Below, one piece after another: positions 27,092 through 36,328 of a stretch of DNA of 64,000 nucleotides (position 1 is its first letter; each line of letters opens with the position of its first letter). Source of the stretch: Dysgonomonas gadei ATCC BAA-286 (GTDB lineage: Bacteria > Bacteroidota > Bacteroidia > Bacteroidales > Dysgonomonadaceae); contig NZ_GL891984.1 in the NCBI RefSeq assembly GCF_000213555.1, forward strand, positions 200,272-264,271. Direction: 5' to 3'. A program made the position numbers and the translations under genes. Under the pieces are notes generated by a model, which saw only the letters and a list, made by a program, of their open reading frames with translations, had not been told where the DNA came from and ran no database searches.

Positions 27092-29182
27092 TTAAGGCTT
27101 AATTTCAAACTTGATTAAAAGGCTCGAACGCGGTTGATCCAAAGAAAGCTCCAACCCTTCGGATAGTTCACTGCCCTTTTTTATGAGGACAGCACCGGTA
27201 TCTTTATTCGTCAGCTGATAGCTTTTATCTGCGTTTAGCCCCTGTAACTTTATCATATAGGTTTTGTCAGGAGAGTCTGGTCTGCGAAAACCTACAATAT
27301 ATCCGCTGTCGTCCGATGGGCGGTGCAACTGGTATACCATCCAGATAGTGCCGGCAGTGATATCGACGTCGCCTGATCCGCTCAACGGATAATAATCTTC
27401 ATAAAAGTAAGGACGTATTTCATTGAATTCGGCCTGTTTGTTGCGCATATCCACTACATTGTAGCTTCCTTCTGTCACTTTCCAGTTGTAGATAACAGAT
27501 GTGCCTAAACTGGAGCGGAAGGTATATGAGTCGGCTTGTTGTACGCCTGTGCCATGCAACGGCAAATAAAGTTCGAGTCCGTAAGTGTGGCATTGCGATC
27601 CGGTCGGTTCACCGTAGTTATAATCAGTCCGCCATAGGGCGGCGCTTCTGGATATACTTTCCAGGTCGATCCGCCGCCCGCCGCTGGCACAATTATCAAT
27701 TATCGTATTCGGAAATCTGTTTAATAGGTATTCCCAGAATTTGTAAAGGCCTTCGATATAACGTATCTCGCAAATTCCACGGCGTCCTTCTTCATCATTG
27801 TTGTACCAGAAACCGGCCGGTTCTATGTTAAAGTCCTGACGGTAATAATCGATTCCGTTCGTTTCCATAAAGTCACCTATAAATTCCCCCAGCCATTCAC
27901 AAGCCTCCGGATTTCCCAGATTGAACAGAACGGCGTCATGCTCTCCATCTTTTTGCCATTCTTCCTGCTTTACAGAGCCTTTTGCATCCAGCATCCACTG
28001 AGGATGTTGATTTGCCCAGTCCGAATTTTTCATCACGCGCTCGGGTTCGAACCACACCATGAATTTTGCCCCTTGCTTGTGCACTTCATCTGCGATGGGA
28101 CGGAATCCGCGCGGGAATCGTTCGGGGTCGATAGTCCAGTTCCCGACAGTATTAGCCCAGTTTTTCTTACCTGCAACATCGGCCGCTTTGATATACCATC
28201 CTGCATCTAGCCAAAATACGTCAGGGATCAGTTTATATTGCGCATAGCGTTTAATCAGGGCGATAGCATAATCTTCGGTCATACATGTGTATTCGTTGCA
28301 CGGGGCGGGGTCGCCGTAATTGAAACTGGTCGATACCGGATAAACCGTCGGCTTGCCATCCTGCTTCCATGTATAATGTTCGAGAACAAGCCGCCGGAAG
28401 GCATTGTGCCCTACAAAACGGTTGTCGCCCGACCAGAATAACAGGCATACCTTCGGGGTACGGATTTCCTCTTTCGGATAAAGGTATGTTTTTAAGTTTA
28501 CCATACCCGTTTTTAGGTTTGTCCTGTTGTCTGCCTCAGCCTTTACTTTGGCAAACCATGTGCCTGTCCAGCCGATAGCAGCTAAGACGCCTCCCTGTCC
28601 TTTGGGAGCCTGTATGTTGAAGAACGGGAATGCGTTCTGGGAGGAACGTCCTCCGTATGGTTCCATACAGACACTGTCGTTCGGTTGCATGACTTTCAGC
28701 CTTTGATGAAAGTCCTCTTTCGATACGTGGCTTCCATCGGCATAATGCAGTTTGAATTCTCCGTTCTCTTTGTATGCAAATGTGACGTCGGAGGCGTTGA
28801 CCGATGATATTTCGGCGGTGTTTTTATTGCCTGTGTTTATAAAACGAAGCACCCATTCCACCGCATTGTAATCTGTGAAGCCTTTCACTTCGCATTCTAC
28901 TGTGAGTCCCGATGCAGGGTCCCTGTATGAATAAATACGTCTGATGATGGACGGATCATTCTCCTTGATAGTTTTTACGCTGTAACTCCAATGTTTTATG
29001 AAAGTACCGGAATGTTTTCCTCCATAAACAAACGAGAAAGGCGGAGCGGCTCCTTTCCTGAAATTGGAGGAAATCCATTTATTTATATCATTCTTATTAT
29101 CTGTTATTTGTGTTGTCGATTGTCCTGTGACAAAAGACGAGACAAATAATAATAAAATCAGATAAACTATGTTTTTTTTCAT
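27092..29182 (-). CDS. GH36 alpha-galactosidase
   Basis: A 696-aa secreted enzyme (signal peptide MKKNIVYLILLLFVSSFVTG). It has an N-terminal beta-supersandwich (about 25-280), a TIM barrel (about 285-610) and a C-terminal beta domain. GH-D clan motifs are clear: WLDAGWY, VWFEPERV, nucleophile D450 in YRQDFN, NCASGGRRIDLE, and acid/base D520 in LWRTDYNYG. It should release terminal alpha-galactose (or alpha-GalNAc) from side chains. A second gene of the same family, similar over its whole length, lies 469 bp upstream at 29652-31727, so this is a tandem duplicate that has diverged. Confidence 0.9.
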   Translation of the reverse strand: MKKNIVYLILLLFVSSFVTGQSTTQITDNKNDINKWISSNFRKGAAPPFSFVYGGKHSGTFIKHWSYSVKTIKENDPSIIRRIYSYRDPASGLTVECEVKGFTDYNAVEWVLRFINTGNKNTAEISSVNASDVTFAYKENGEFKLHYADGSHVSKEDFHQRLKVMQPNDSVCMEPYGGRSSQNAFPFFNIQAPKGQGGVLAAIGWTGTWFAKVKAEADNRTNLKTGMVNLKTYLYPKEEIRTPKVCLLFWSGDNRFVGHNAFRRLVLEHYTWKQDGKPTVYPVSTSFNYGDPAPCNEYTCMTEDYAIALIKRYAQYKLIPDVFWLDAGWYIKAADVAGKKNWANTVGNWTIDPERFPRGFRPIADEVHKQGAKFMVWFEPERVMKNSDWANQHPQWMLDAKGSVKQEEWQKDGEHDAVLFNLGNPEACEWLGEFIGDFMETNGIDYYRQDFNIEPAGFWYNNDEEGRRGICEIRYIEGLYKFWEYLLNRFPNTIIDNCASGGRRIDLESISRSAALWRTDYNYGEPTGSQCHTYGLELYLPLHGTGVQQADSYTFRSSLGTSVIYNWKVTEGSYNVVDMRNKQAEFNEIRPYFYEDYYPLSGSGDVDITAGTIWMVYQLHRPSDDSGYIVGFRRPDSPDKTYMIKLQGLNADKSYQLTNKDTGAVLIKKGSELSEGLELSLDQPRSSLLIKFEIKP

Positions 29183-29651
29183 TATATATTTTATTTTTCA
29201 ATTTACAACTCAATATATCAGTAAACAGTTGACAATATTTTCACGTAAAGATGCAAAACCACAAAGTCCGACTCATAATTCATAACTTATTACCGTATTT
29301 GTGTTTATTAACTAGATAGTGTTAAAATCTGACACATCTGACAGTTTTTCCATTATTTCTATCTTGTAATTTTCATATTCATTAACTGTATATAGTTAAA
29401 AAGTAACAGTTGTTTAGCTATTAGCTAACAGCTTTTAGCCGTTAACCCTTTCTTATATGTCGCAACTTAAAAACTCCGTGTTACTTCTTATACTCCGTGG
29501 TTAAAAATAAAAAGGTAACAAAGGTAACACCTTTCCTCTTGTTACTTTTTCCGGCTTTTTAGCTATCAGCCAACAAATAATCTTTTCAAGGATCGCTTTT
29601 ATATATAGATAAAGTATTCTGCTCTTTCTTACACGCTTTTCTAGCAGTTCC
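29183..29651. other. 469-bp gap between the two GH36 genes
   Basis: No gene. It holds the inverted copy of the repeat module (29321-29460, plus the 21-nt block at 29510-29530) and more AGCTATTAGC-type short repeats (around 29415-29440 and 29561-29572). No good TAnnTTTG box is seen before the start at 29182. Confidence 0.65.
29321..29530 (-). repeat. Dispersed intergenic repeat module, copy B
   Basis: Inverted partner of 22171-22309. The 29-nt block 29321-29349 matches its complement at 28 of 29 positions, the dyad at about 29383-29402 matches TTTTAACTATA.A.AGTTAA with the same spacing of about 50 bp, and AACGGCTAA.AGCT follows at about 29430-29450. The separate 21-nt GTTAC block lies at 29510-29530. 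The two copies sit 7 kb apart in opposite orientation. Confidence 0.75.
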
Positions 29652-31727
29652 CTATTCTATACACTTATATTTTATCAACAGCGATTGGTTGGGTTTATCC
29701 AATGTCAAAACAAATTCGTTGGCAAGCTTATGCCCGTCTATGATGACTGATTCGTTTTTATCCAAATCTGTCAATTCATACTTCTTATCTGGATTAATAC
29801 CGGAAAGTTTCACCGTGATATTGTTTCTTTCCGAGGCTTTGCGGCGAAAAGCGACTATGACGCCGCTGTTATCTGACGGACGGTTCAGTTGATATGCCAG
29901 CCAGATATTATCGAGGGTGGTGTCTTCTATTCCCGTTAACGGATAATAGTCTTCGTAATAATAGGGGCGGATATCCCGAAACTCATTTAAGCGGGCTTGC
30001 ATCTCATATATCGAAAAGCTCTTATCCGTTATTTTCCAGTTGCAGGTCAGACAGGTGCTCATACTCGAACGGAATGCATAGGGGTCGGTTTGTAAAATAC
30101 CCGTTCCATGTAGGGGAAGGAAAAAGTTCAGTCCGTAAGTATGACATTGATAACCATCGGGGTCGTCGTAATGGTAATAATCGCTTCGCCACAGAGGCGC
30201 GCTTCTTGGAATAGTCTCCATGTCGATACGTTTTCCTCCACTGGCACAATTATCTATAAACAGGTTCGGGAAACGCTTGAGCAGATAGTCCCAGAATTTA
30301 TACAGATTTTCGATATGACGTATTTCTTTCATCCCGGTTCGCCCTTCTTCCTCATTTGCCGCCCAATAAATATCGGGATGCATATTAAAATCCTGACGGT
30401 AATGATCCACCCCGTTCTCTTCTATCATATCGCCGATATATCTGCATAGCCAGTCGCAGGCTTCGGCGTTGCCTAAGTCAAACATCAGGTAAGTATCATC
30501 ATTGTGTCCGGGGATATCCAGCATCCATTCGGGATGCTCCACTGCCCATTGCGTACCCCTAATCACACGTTCAGGTTCGAACCATACCATGAATTTTGCG
30601 CCTAACTTATGAGCTTCTTCCGAAATAGGCTTTAACCCTTTAGGAAAGCGTGTGCTATCTACTGTCCAGTTGCCTACTGTGTTAGCCCAGCTTTTTCCGT
30701 GTTCCCAATCCGCGGCTCCGGTATTCCATCCGGCGTCGAGCCAGAATACTTCGGGCATTATATTGAATTGTTTATAACGCTTCATCATGGCTGTCGCGTA
30801 TTCTTCGGTCAGACCTGAATATTCGGTATAAGGGGCAGGGTCTTTGTAGTTGAATCCTGTAGCCAGAGGGTAGGGGGCATTCTTTCCATCTATCTTGTGT
30901 GTCTTGTGACTCAACACAAAACGGCGAAACTGATTGTGCCCGTCCATCCTGTCGTCGCTGTTCCAATACATGAGTGTAATGCCCGGCGTGCGTATGCTTT
31001 CTTTTCCATACAAATAGAGGTCCATTGTTTTCATCCCCGATTCTATGGATATTCTTTTTTCTTTTTCGCAGCGGATATCTGCATACCAGCTACCGCTCCA
31101 TCCTATACCCACAAATACGCCCTGCGAGGAGGCCGACTCTATATTGAATATAGGCAGATAGTCTCCTTCGGATGAACGGCCGTTGATCGGCTCCATCGAT
31201 TTGCTATCACCGGGTTTTATCGTCAGTGTACGGGGATGGAAGTCATATTTGGATATATGGTTCCCATCCGCGTAATGCAGGTTGAAATCCCCTCCGGCCG
31301 GATATTCCATCTCCATATCTATGGCTTTCACCTGTTTGATATTTTTTGAATTGGCGGCACCCATATTTGTGAAATGGATTGTCCATTCCAGCGCCTTAAA
31401 GGCCGGATATCCTTTAATTTCACATTCAATCTTCAATCCGGTTCCCGATTCTGTATAAGTCGCCAGATACCGGACAACCCCCGGTTCATTGCCGGGTTGT
31501 TTCTCTATGGAGTGCTTCCATTTGCGGATAAACTCTTTCGATGAGATTCCGCCGTATACGAAGGAGAAAGGAGGAGTCTTCCCTTTGGCAAACAGAGCTG
31601 ATACCAGATTCTCCACATTGACGGGAGCCTTTGTTATCTTAGCCGTAGTTTGTCCTCTCGAACTGATTGTTGCGCAGATAAAAATGAGGAATATAATGAT
31701 TGTTTTACTGCAAATATTTTTTATCAT
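29652..31727 (-). CDS. GH36 alpha-galactosidase, second copy
   Basis: A 691-aa secreted paralogue of the enzyme at 27092-29182, with the same three-domain layout. Motifs are WLDAGWN, VWFEPERV, nucleophile D446 in YRQDFNMHP, NCASGGKRIDME and acid/base D516 in LWRSDYYHYDD. The residues after the acid/base Asp differ (YYHYDDPDGYQ against YNYGEPTGSQ in the other copy), so the substrate pocket is not identical and different linkages or aglycones are likely. The leader is MIKNICSKTIIIFLIFICA. It lies 55 bp after the MFS gene and is probably co-transcribed with it. Confidence 0.9.
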   Translation of the reverse strand: MIKNICSKTIIIFLIFICATISSRGQTTAKITKAPVNVENLVSALFAKGKTPPFSFVYGGISSKEFIRKWKHSIEKQPGNEPGVVRYLATYTESGTGLKIECEIKGYPAFKALEWTIHFTNMGAANSKNIKQVKAIDMEMEYPAGGDFNLHYADGNHISKYDFHPRTLTIKPGDSKSMEPINGRSSEGDYLPIFNIESASSQGVFVGIGWSGSWYADIRCEKEKRISIESGMKTMDLYLYGKESIRTPGITLMYWNSDDRMDGHNQFRRFVLSHKTHKIDGKNAPYPLATGFNYKDPAPYTEYSGLTEEYATAMMKRYKQFNIMPEVFWLDAGWNTGAADWEHGKSWANTVGNWTVDSTRFPKGLKPISEEAHKLGAKFMVWFEPERVIRGTQWAVEHPEWMLDIPGHNDDTYLMFDLGNAEACDWLCRYIGDMIEENGVDHYRQDFNMHPDIYWAANEEEGRTGMKEIRHIENLYKFWDYLLKRFPNLFIDNCASGGKRIDMETIPRSAPLWRSDYYHYDDPDGYQCHTYGLNFFLPLHGTGILQTDPYAFRSSMSTCLTCNWKITDKSFSIYEMQARLNEFRDIRPYYYEDYYPLTGIEDTTLDNIWLAYQLNRPSDNSGVIVAFRRKASERNNITVKLSGINPDKKYELTDLDKNESVIIDGHKLANEFVLTLDKPNQSLLIKYKCIE

Positions 31728-31782
31728 GAAACGTTTATTTTGTACAACAGATTTGTAATGTTTTTTATTGATTCCAATGTTT

Positions 31783-32943
31783 CTATTTACTGGTTTTTCT
31801 GACGATGCTGATCAGCCACAACATATAGCACCATATGGCAGCTATGAGAATGATCGCCGATACCTGAGTTTTGAACGCGTCTGTGACAACGCCTAGTACA
31901 GGAGGCAGGATAGCTCCCCCCGAGACTCCGACAATCAGCAGGGCCGATATTTCATTTGCCTTTTCGGGAATGCGCTTCAATGCCAGCGAGAATATGATCG
32001 AGAACAGATTGGCGTAGCCCAGACCGAAAACCGCGACACAGGCCAGCGTTACCCACAGGTTGGCGTTGATGCATAGAAGGATTAATCCTGCCAACGCTAT
32101 CCACACACTGTAGATAAAGAACTTCGATTCGGAACTTTTCATCAGCAATATCCCGCCTAAGAAAGCGCCCACTGTGCGGGAAAGAAAATATACGCTATTG
32201 CCCATACCTGCGTCTTCGACCGAAAGCCCGGCTTTTTCCATCAACAGCTTAGGGAAAGTCATATTCATTCCTACATCGACACCGACCAGTACGAGTATCC
32301 CAATAAAAAAGGCTACGATATATTTGTCCTTGAACAGCTCGAGTGTGTCTTTTATCGAAATATTCGATTTTTCACTTCGCCTGTCTTCTATCGGGGTGAA
32401 GCTCAGCCATATGAAAGCAACGAGAGATAGCCCGGCGTATATAGGGAATATCATTCTCCATCCCAGAGTGGAACCTACTACGGATGCTGCCAGAATAGGG
32501 CCGATAAAGGAACTTACCGCTTTCACAAACTGCCCCAGAGTAAGGGTGCCGGTCAGCTTATCGGAGTTTACAACATCGGCTACAAGAGGGTTGAGCGATA
32601 CCTGTAGCAATGTGTTGCCGATTCCGATCAGCCCGAACATAATAAGTACAGTAGTAAAATCGTAAGCGGCCAGTGGCAGGCACATAGCCAGTACATGAAA
32701 TGCAAAACTTATCAGCACTGTTTTTTTTCGGCCTATCTTGTTCATCAGCATCCCGGTAGGGATAGATAAGATCAGAAACCAGAAAAAACAGGATAGTGAT
32801 ATAAGGTTCACCATGGAATCGGTGAGATGACTGAAGTCATTCTTTACGTAATTTGTAGAAATCCCGATGATATCTACAAATCCCATAATGAAAAAACCGA
32901 ACATCACGGATAGAATTCTTATGGCGGAAGTATTATTTTTCAT
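31783..32943 (-). CDS. MFS sugar transporter
   Basis: A 386-aa inner-membrane major facilitator protein with about 12 hydrophobic helices. The helix 2-3 loop motif is present as GMLMNKIGRKKT, the family signature for MFS porters. A central polar loop (about residues 185-205) divides the two six-helix halves. In this locus it would carry mono- or disaccharide released in the periplasm into the cytoplasm, where the ROK kinase and SIS isomerase could act. A strong hairpin separates it from the LRR lipoprotein gene upstream, and a GH36 gene follows 55 bp downstream. The sugar is unknown. Confidence 0.85.
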   Translation of the reverse strand: MKNNTSAIRILSVMFGFFIMGFVDIIGISTNYVKNDFSHLTDSMVNLISLSCFFWFLILSIPTGMLMNKIGRKKTVLISFAFHVLAMCLPLAAYDFTTVLIMFGLIGIGNTLLQVSLNPLVADVVNSDKLTGTLTLGQFVKAVSSFIGPILAASVVGSTLGWRMIFPIYAGLSLVAFIWLSFTPIEDRRSEKSNISIKDTLELFKDKYIVAFFIGILVLVGVDVGMNMTFPKLLMEKAGLSVEDAGMGNSVYFLSRTVGAFLGGILLMKSSESKFFIYSVWIALAGLILLCINANLWVTLACVAVFGLGYANLFSIIFSLALKRIPEKANEISALLIVGVSGGAILPPVLGVVTDAFKTQVSAIILIAAIWCYMLWLISIVRKTSK

Positions 32944-32965
32944 CCTTTACAAATTCGTTTGATTA

Positions 32966-32996
32966 AAGCTATCCCGGACTAATTCCGGGATAGCTT
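32966..32996. terminator. Strong hairpin between the LRR and MFS genes
   Basis: Perfect 13-bp stem (AAGCTATCCCGGA at 32966-32978 and its complement at 32984-32996, 5-nt loop) in the 73-bp gap. On the - strand only TTTAATC follows, so termination may be partial. It may mark the end of the GH78-to-LRR transcript. Confidence 0.6.
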
Positions 32997-33016
32997 GGAA
33001 TGTTTTGATTATACTT

Positions 33017-34702
33017 TTAGTTGACCGTTTTTAAAAGCTCTCCATAGTTGCCCGTAGCTGCATTTGTCCAGTTATAGTATTCGACACGCACGCCGGCTTC
33101 GATTGCTTTCTGTACAGGGTTTACTCCTGAGTTCCATGTACTGCTCCAACCTCCGTTGTCGGCGGTTTCTACTTTCAGTATGCGCGATTTGGACGTATTC
33201 GTTGTAAAATCGAAAGCCAGTTTATCGCCACTCTGTCCCCATGTAGACCAGGCATATCCATTGCGTATATCGAGATACTCTATCGGGCATCCTGTGGCTA
33301 TGAACCGGATATCATAGTTGCTAAGCAATGAAATACCACGCATATCTATATGTGTCAATGCAGTATTGTTGCTTAGGTCTATATCTCTCAGCCACGGCTG
33401 GTCTTTTGTTACGAACGAAGTCAGTCCTGCATTTTTCGCCGATATGGTTGTCAGGTTGAACCATCCGGCCATGTCTATCTCGCTTATATTGTTGTTGTCA
33501 CATATCAGATGCCATACGTCGTCAAAATATTTCAAACCGTCCAGCGATGTTATATTTTTGTTCGATATATCCAGCTTGTTAGCCAGATTTGTAGGCAATT
33601 TGGCATTTCTGGCTTCACTGATTATAATATCATTCCCACTGAAAGCCTGAGGACAATAACCTTTCATTATAGTACGCAGATTGGCGTCAGGCATTGCTGC
33701 CGTACCTGTATTCCCCCAATTGATTTTGTCGAATACAACTTCCCGGTCAAGGCCTATTGTCGTTACCTTCACTCCCGACAAGCCGGCAGTTCTTACAGAT
33801 GTAGATCTGTTGAACATATCCATGTGCCAGAACCAGATGTTGCTCACCAGTAATTGACATTCCTGACTGGTATCGAAGTCAAACTTGAAATTGTCGAATG
33901 AGCCAAAACACATACAGCTGCTTATATCCAATTTTCGAAACTTGATGTTGTCCAATACAATACTAAGCAATGCCGGGCATTTACTCAGGTCAAGCTCCGT
34001 AAGGGGATTGTTACCCATGTATAATGTCTGTAATGTTTTAGACTGTATATTCATGCTGGTAATATTGCTGCTCCATGCAAAGATGCTGACAATACCATTC
34101 ATTCCAATTAATTCGATATTACCAAGGTTATTGTCGGTAGCCCAGAGTGTTTTCAATTTAGGGAAGTTTTCCAAACCGCTTAAGTTGGTAATTCCTTTAC
34201 CCGAAACATTCAGTGTTCCACCTTCGAATTCGAAGTCAGCCGCTACGGAAAGTTTTAGACTGTCCTGAGCGTCGAAAAGCTGCGGCCCTATTACTTTCAA
34301 AGAATTTCGCAGATTTACATCCGCTACCCATCCTTTAGGCAACCATTGCTGCATGCTACCCAGCGATATCTCTTTATCTCCTCTGATGAGCACTAATGAA
34401 TATCCGCTTTCCTGTGCATTGAGAGGGAATAAGAACTTCAGATGGGAAGATGTCACTTCTTTTATTTCCACATCTATGTCGAAAGAATTATCAAGCGGTT
34501 TGAGTAACGGACGCAAATGCAGGCGGTCACCGGACTGAAAACCACGTCCTTCGATTGTCACTTCCGTGCCTTGAATACCATCTTCATATTCGGGAATAAC
34601 AACGCCGGATATACCGAACGATAAATCATATTCGGTTACATCATCGCAACTCCAAAAACAAGTTAGCGAAACCAATAATATTAATAATCTAAACTTATGC
34701 AT
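33017..34702 (-). CDS. TIG/IPT plus leucine-rich-repeat lipoprotein
   Basis: A 561-aa lipoprotein (lipobox Cys19, FWSCDDVTEYDL). Residues about 33-115 form an IPT/TIG Ig-like domain (GTEVTIEGRGFQSGD), common in PUL surface glycan-binding proteins. About 165-500 contain irregular leucine-rich repeats with the pattern seen in LTELDLSKCPALLSI, KLDISNKNITSLDGL and WLRDIDLSNNTALTHIDM. No catalytic motif is present. I infer a surface glycan-binding or adhesion protein taking the place of SusE/SusF. LRRs in this position are less usual than plain TIG/CBM proteins. It follows the clan-A glycosidase by 22 bp. Confidence 0.75.
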   Translation of the reverse strand: MHKFRLLILLVSLTCFWSCDDVTEYDLSFGISGVVIPEYEDGIQGTEVTIEGRGFQSGDRLHLRPLLKPLDNSFDIDVEIKEVTSSHLKFLFPLNAQESGYSLVLIRGDKEISLGSMQQWLPKGWVADVNLRNSLKVIGPQLFDAQDSLKLSVAADFEFEGGTLNVSGKGITNLSGLENFPKLKTLWATDNNLGNIELIGMNGIVSIFAWSSNITSMNIQSKTLQTLYMGNNPLTELDLSKCPALLSIVLDNIKFRKLDISSCMCFGSFDNFKFDFDTSQECQLLVSNIWFWHMDMFNRSTSVRTAGLSGVKVTTIGLDREVVFDKINWGNTGTAAMPDANLRTIMKGYCPQAFSGNDIIISEARNAKLPTNLANKLDISNKNITSLDGLKYFDDVWHLICDNNNISEIDMAGWFNLTTISAKNAGLTSFVTKDQPWLRDIDLSNNTALTHIDMRGISLLSNYDIRFIATGCPIEYLDIRNGYAWSTWGQSGDKLAFDFTTNTSKSRILKVETADNGGWSSTWNSGVNPVQKAIEAGVRVEYYNWTNAATGNYGELLKTVN

Positions 34703-34724
34703 CTTATTCGGTTTTAATTATTGT

Positions 34725-36305
34725 TTATTTTTGAACTAATATTAATACACTGGAGCGCGGAATGCTGAATGAAGCCTTGTCTTTAATATTGATAGTTTCC
34801 GAAGATTGTATGAGATCATCCCCGGCAGGAAGACTTCCTTCAACATATTTGTAAACGGCATATTCCCCGTTTGCCTGAGATTTACTATTGATAATTTCTA
34901 CAGGCTTATTGTGTTCCGAACCATTGGCAAAAATATACACCCATTTATTATTCTCGTTCAAAATGGCCGTTCCGGCAACAAGGTCTTCATTCAGATCCAA
35001 CGGGAACACTTCCGCGTTCTTTTTGATAAAGCGGGTCAACATGCCATATGCATAATAATGCGGTCTGACCTCATAGTCTTCTTTTATAGCGTTATAAATT
35101 TCCGGGTCGGGTTCATAAGCTTTTTTTACATATTTCCACAGGCCGAGCTGCTGCATTTCCGAGTAACTGCCATTTCTGCTGTAATATTGATCTATCAGCG
35201 ACCAGTAGCTTACGCCTGCTGCGCTTCCGTTAAGCAGGTTGACCGCAATACGGGTCAACAATACTCCCCGTTCGTATTTATCAATATCCAATTGACGGGA
35301 AGACCCCGAAGTCTGATTGGAGCCGAACTCACCGATAAAGTGTTTTTTCCCGTTCGACATGGCTACATTGTTTTTTTCCCAGTTAACGATGTCTGCATTC
35401 GGCGTTGTGTATCCGAATATATAAGTATGGGTATTAAACAAATCTGCTTCTGCCTGTAGAGTTTCACCACATGATTTTAGATAATTCGGACTGCCGTCCG
35501 TATTATCCGACAGATTGAACCGGACTTTGTCCCGAACACCCATAGCCTTAAATTTTGCATCCAAAGCCTTTGCCATAGGAGCGTATTGGTCAGGATGGCT
35601 GTCCGGCTCTCCTTGCCACATTGTTCTCCCGTAATTGGCTGTATGGCTGTCCGGTTCGTTGAAGGGAGTTATCGCTTTCACACATGTAAAACCTTTCGTT
35701 TCGATCAGGTATTTGACCAATACCGAAAAGTTTTCTGCAAATTCTTCATATTTGTCGGTTCCGCAGACCCAAGGCGCATTCGGCCTGCTGTCGCAAAGAA
35801 AATGCTTTCCGGTCGGTGTCCCTGCTATCAGGTCCATGTTCACAGGGCAACCCCATAAGACAAGTGTTACTTCTCCATCGTTCTCCTGTGCCAGTTCCAG
35901 CACTTTATACAATGACTGCATCTCCTGAGAGTCGAATGTGAATTTACTCATATCCGCAACATTGGGATCATCGTTGTCGTTCAGCGGCTCCCACCAATGA
36001 GGCTGTACCATTACGCGGAAGTTCTGGATACTCATTTTCTTTACTCGTTCTTTCACTATATTCCAATCCTCAGCTTTTGATCCGTCCTGTGGACGGGTTA
36101 AGTTCTGAGAGAAGAAATGCGGATCCAGTTCGACTCCCATTCCTACCAGTTTTACTCCTGTCGATTCTTTCACTTCCACCGGATAAAAATTGGATGGAAT
36201 ACTATTATAACCTTCATCTATATTCGAGCAGGCACTTGAAATGGTTACCATGCTTAAAGTCAAACCTATAAGGAAGGTCTGTTTAAAATATTTCAGTGTT
36301 TTCAT
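34725..36305 (-). CDS. Clan GH-A glycosidase lipoprotein (GH30-like)
   Basis: A 526-aa lipoprotein (lipobox Cys26) with a TIM barrel (about 45-415) and a C-terminal beta domain (about 425-525) ending in RSSVLILVQK, typical of GH30/GH39-like enzymes. Two catalytic glutamates can be placed: acid/base E217 in TPFNEPDS and nucleophile E326 in FIGEFGSN. WSLIDQYY near 370 lines the pocket. Retaining beta-glycosidase activity on a backbone linkage is likely (beta-1,6-galactanase, glucanase or xylanase types exist in such families), but the family assignment is not secure from motifs alone. The gene lies between the GmhA-like gene (23 bp) and the LRR lipoprotein (22 bp). Confidence 0.75.
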   Translation of the reverse strand: MKTLKYFKQTFLIGLTLSMVTISSACSNIDEGYNSIPSNFYPVEVKESTGVKLVGMGVELDPHFFSQNLTRPQDGSKAEDWNIVKERVKKMSIQNFRVMVQPHWWEPLNDNDDPNVADMSKFTFDSQEMQSLYKVLELAQENDGEVTLVLWGCPVNMDLIAGTPTGKHFLCDSRPNAPWVCGTDKYEEFAENFSVLVKYLIETKGFTCVKAITPFNEPDSHTANYGRTMWQGEPDSHPDQYAPMAKALDAKFKAMGVRDKVRFNLSDNTDGSPNYLKSCGETLQAEADLFNTHTYIFGYTTPNADIVNWEKNNVAMSNGKKHFIGEFGSNQTSGSSRQLDIDKYERGVLLTRIAVNLLNGSAAGVSYWSLIDQYYSRNGSYSEMQQLGLWKYVKKAYEPDPEIYNAIKEDYEVRPHYYAYGMLTRFIKKNAEVFPLDLNEDLVAGTAILNENNKWVYIFANGSEHNKPVEIINSKSQANGEYAVYKYVEGSLPAGDDLIQSSETINIKDKASFSIPRSSVLILVQK

Positions 36306-36328
36306 TGATTATCTTTTTATAAATTCAG

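Noticed and set aside
34806..35459. 217-codon open frame on the + strand
   Set aside because: It lies inside the clan-A glycosidase gene, which has clear catalytic motifs on the other strand. A frame shadow.
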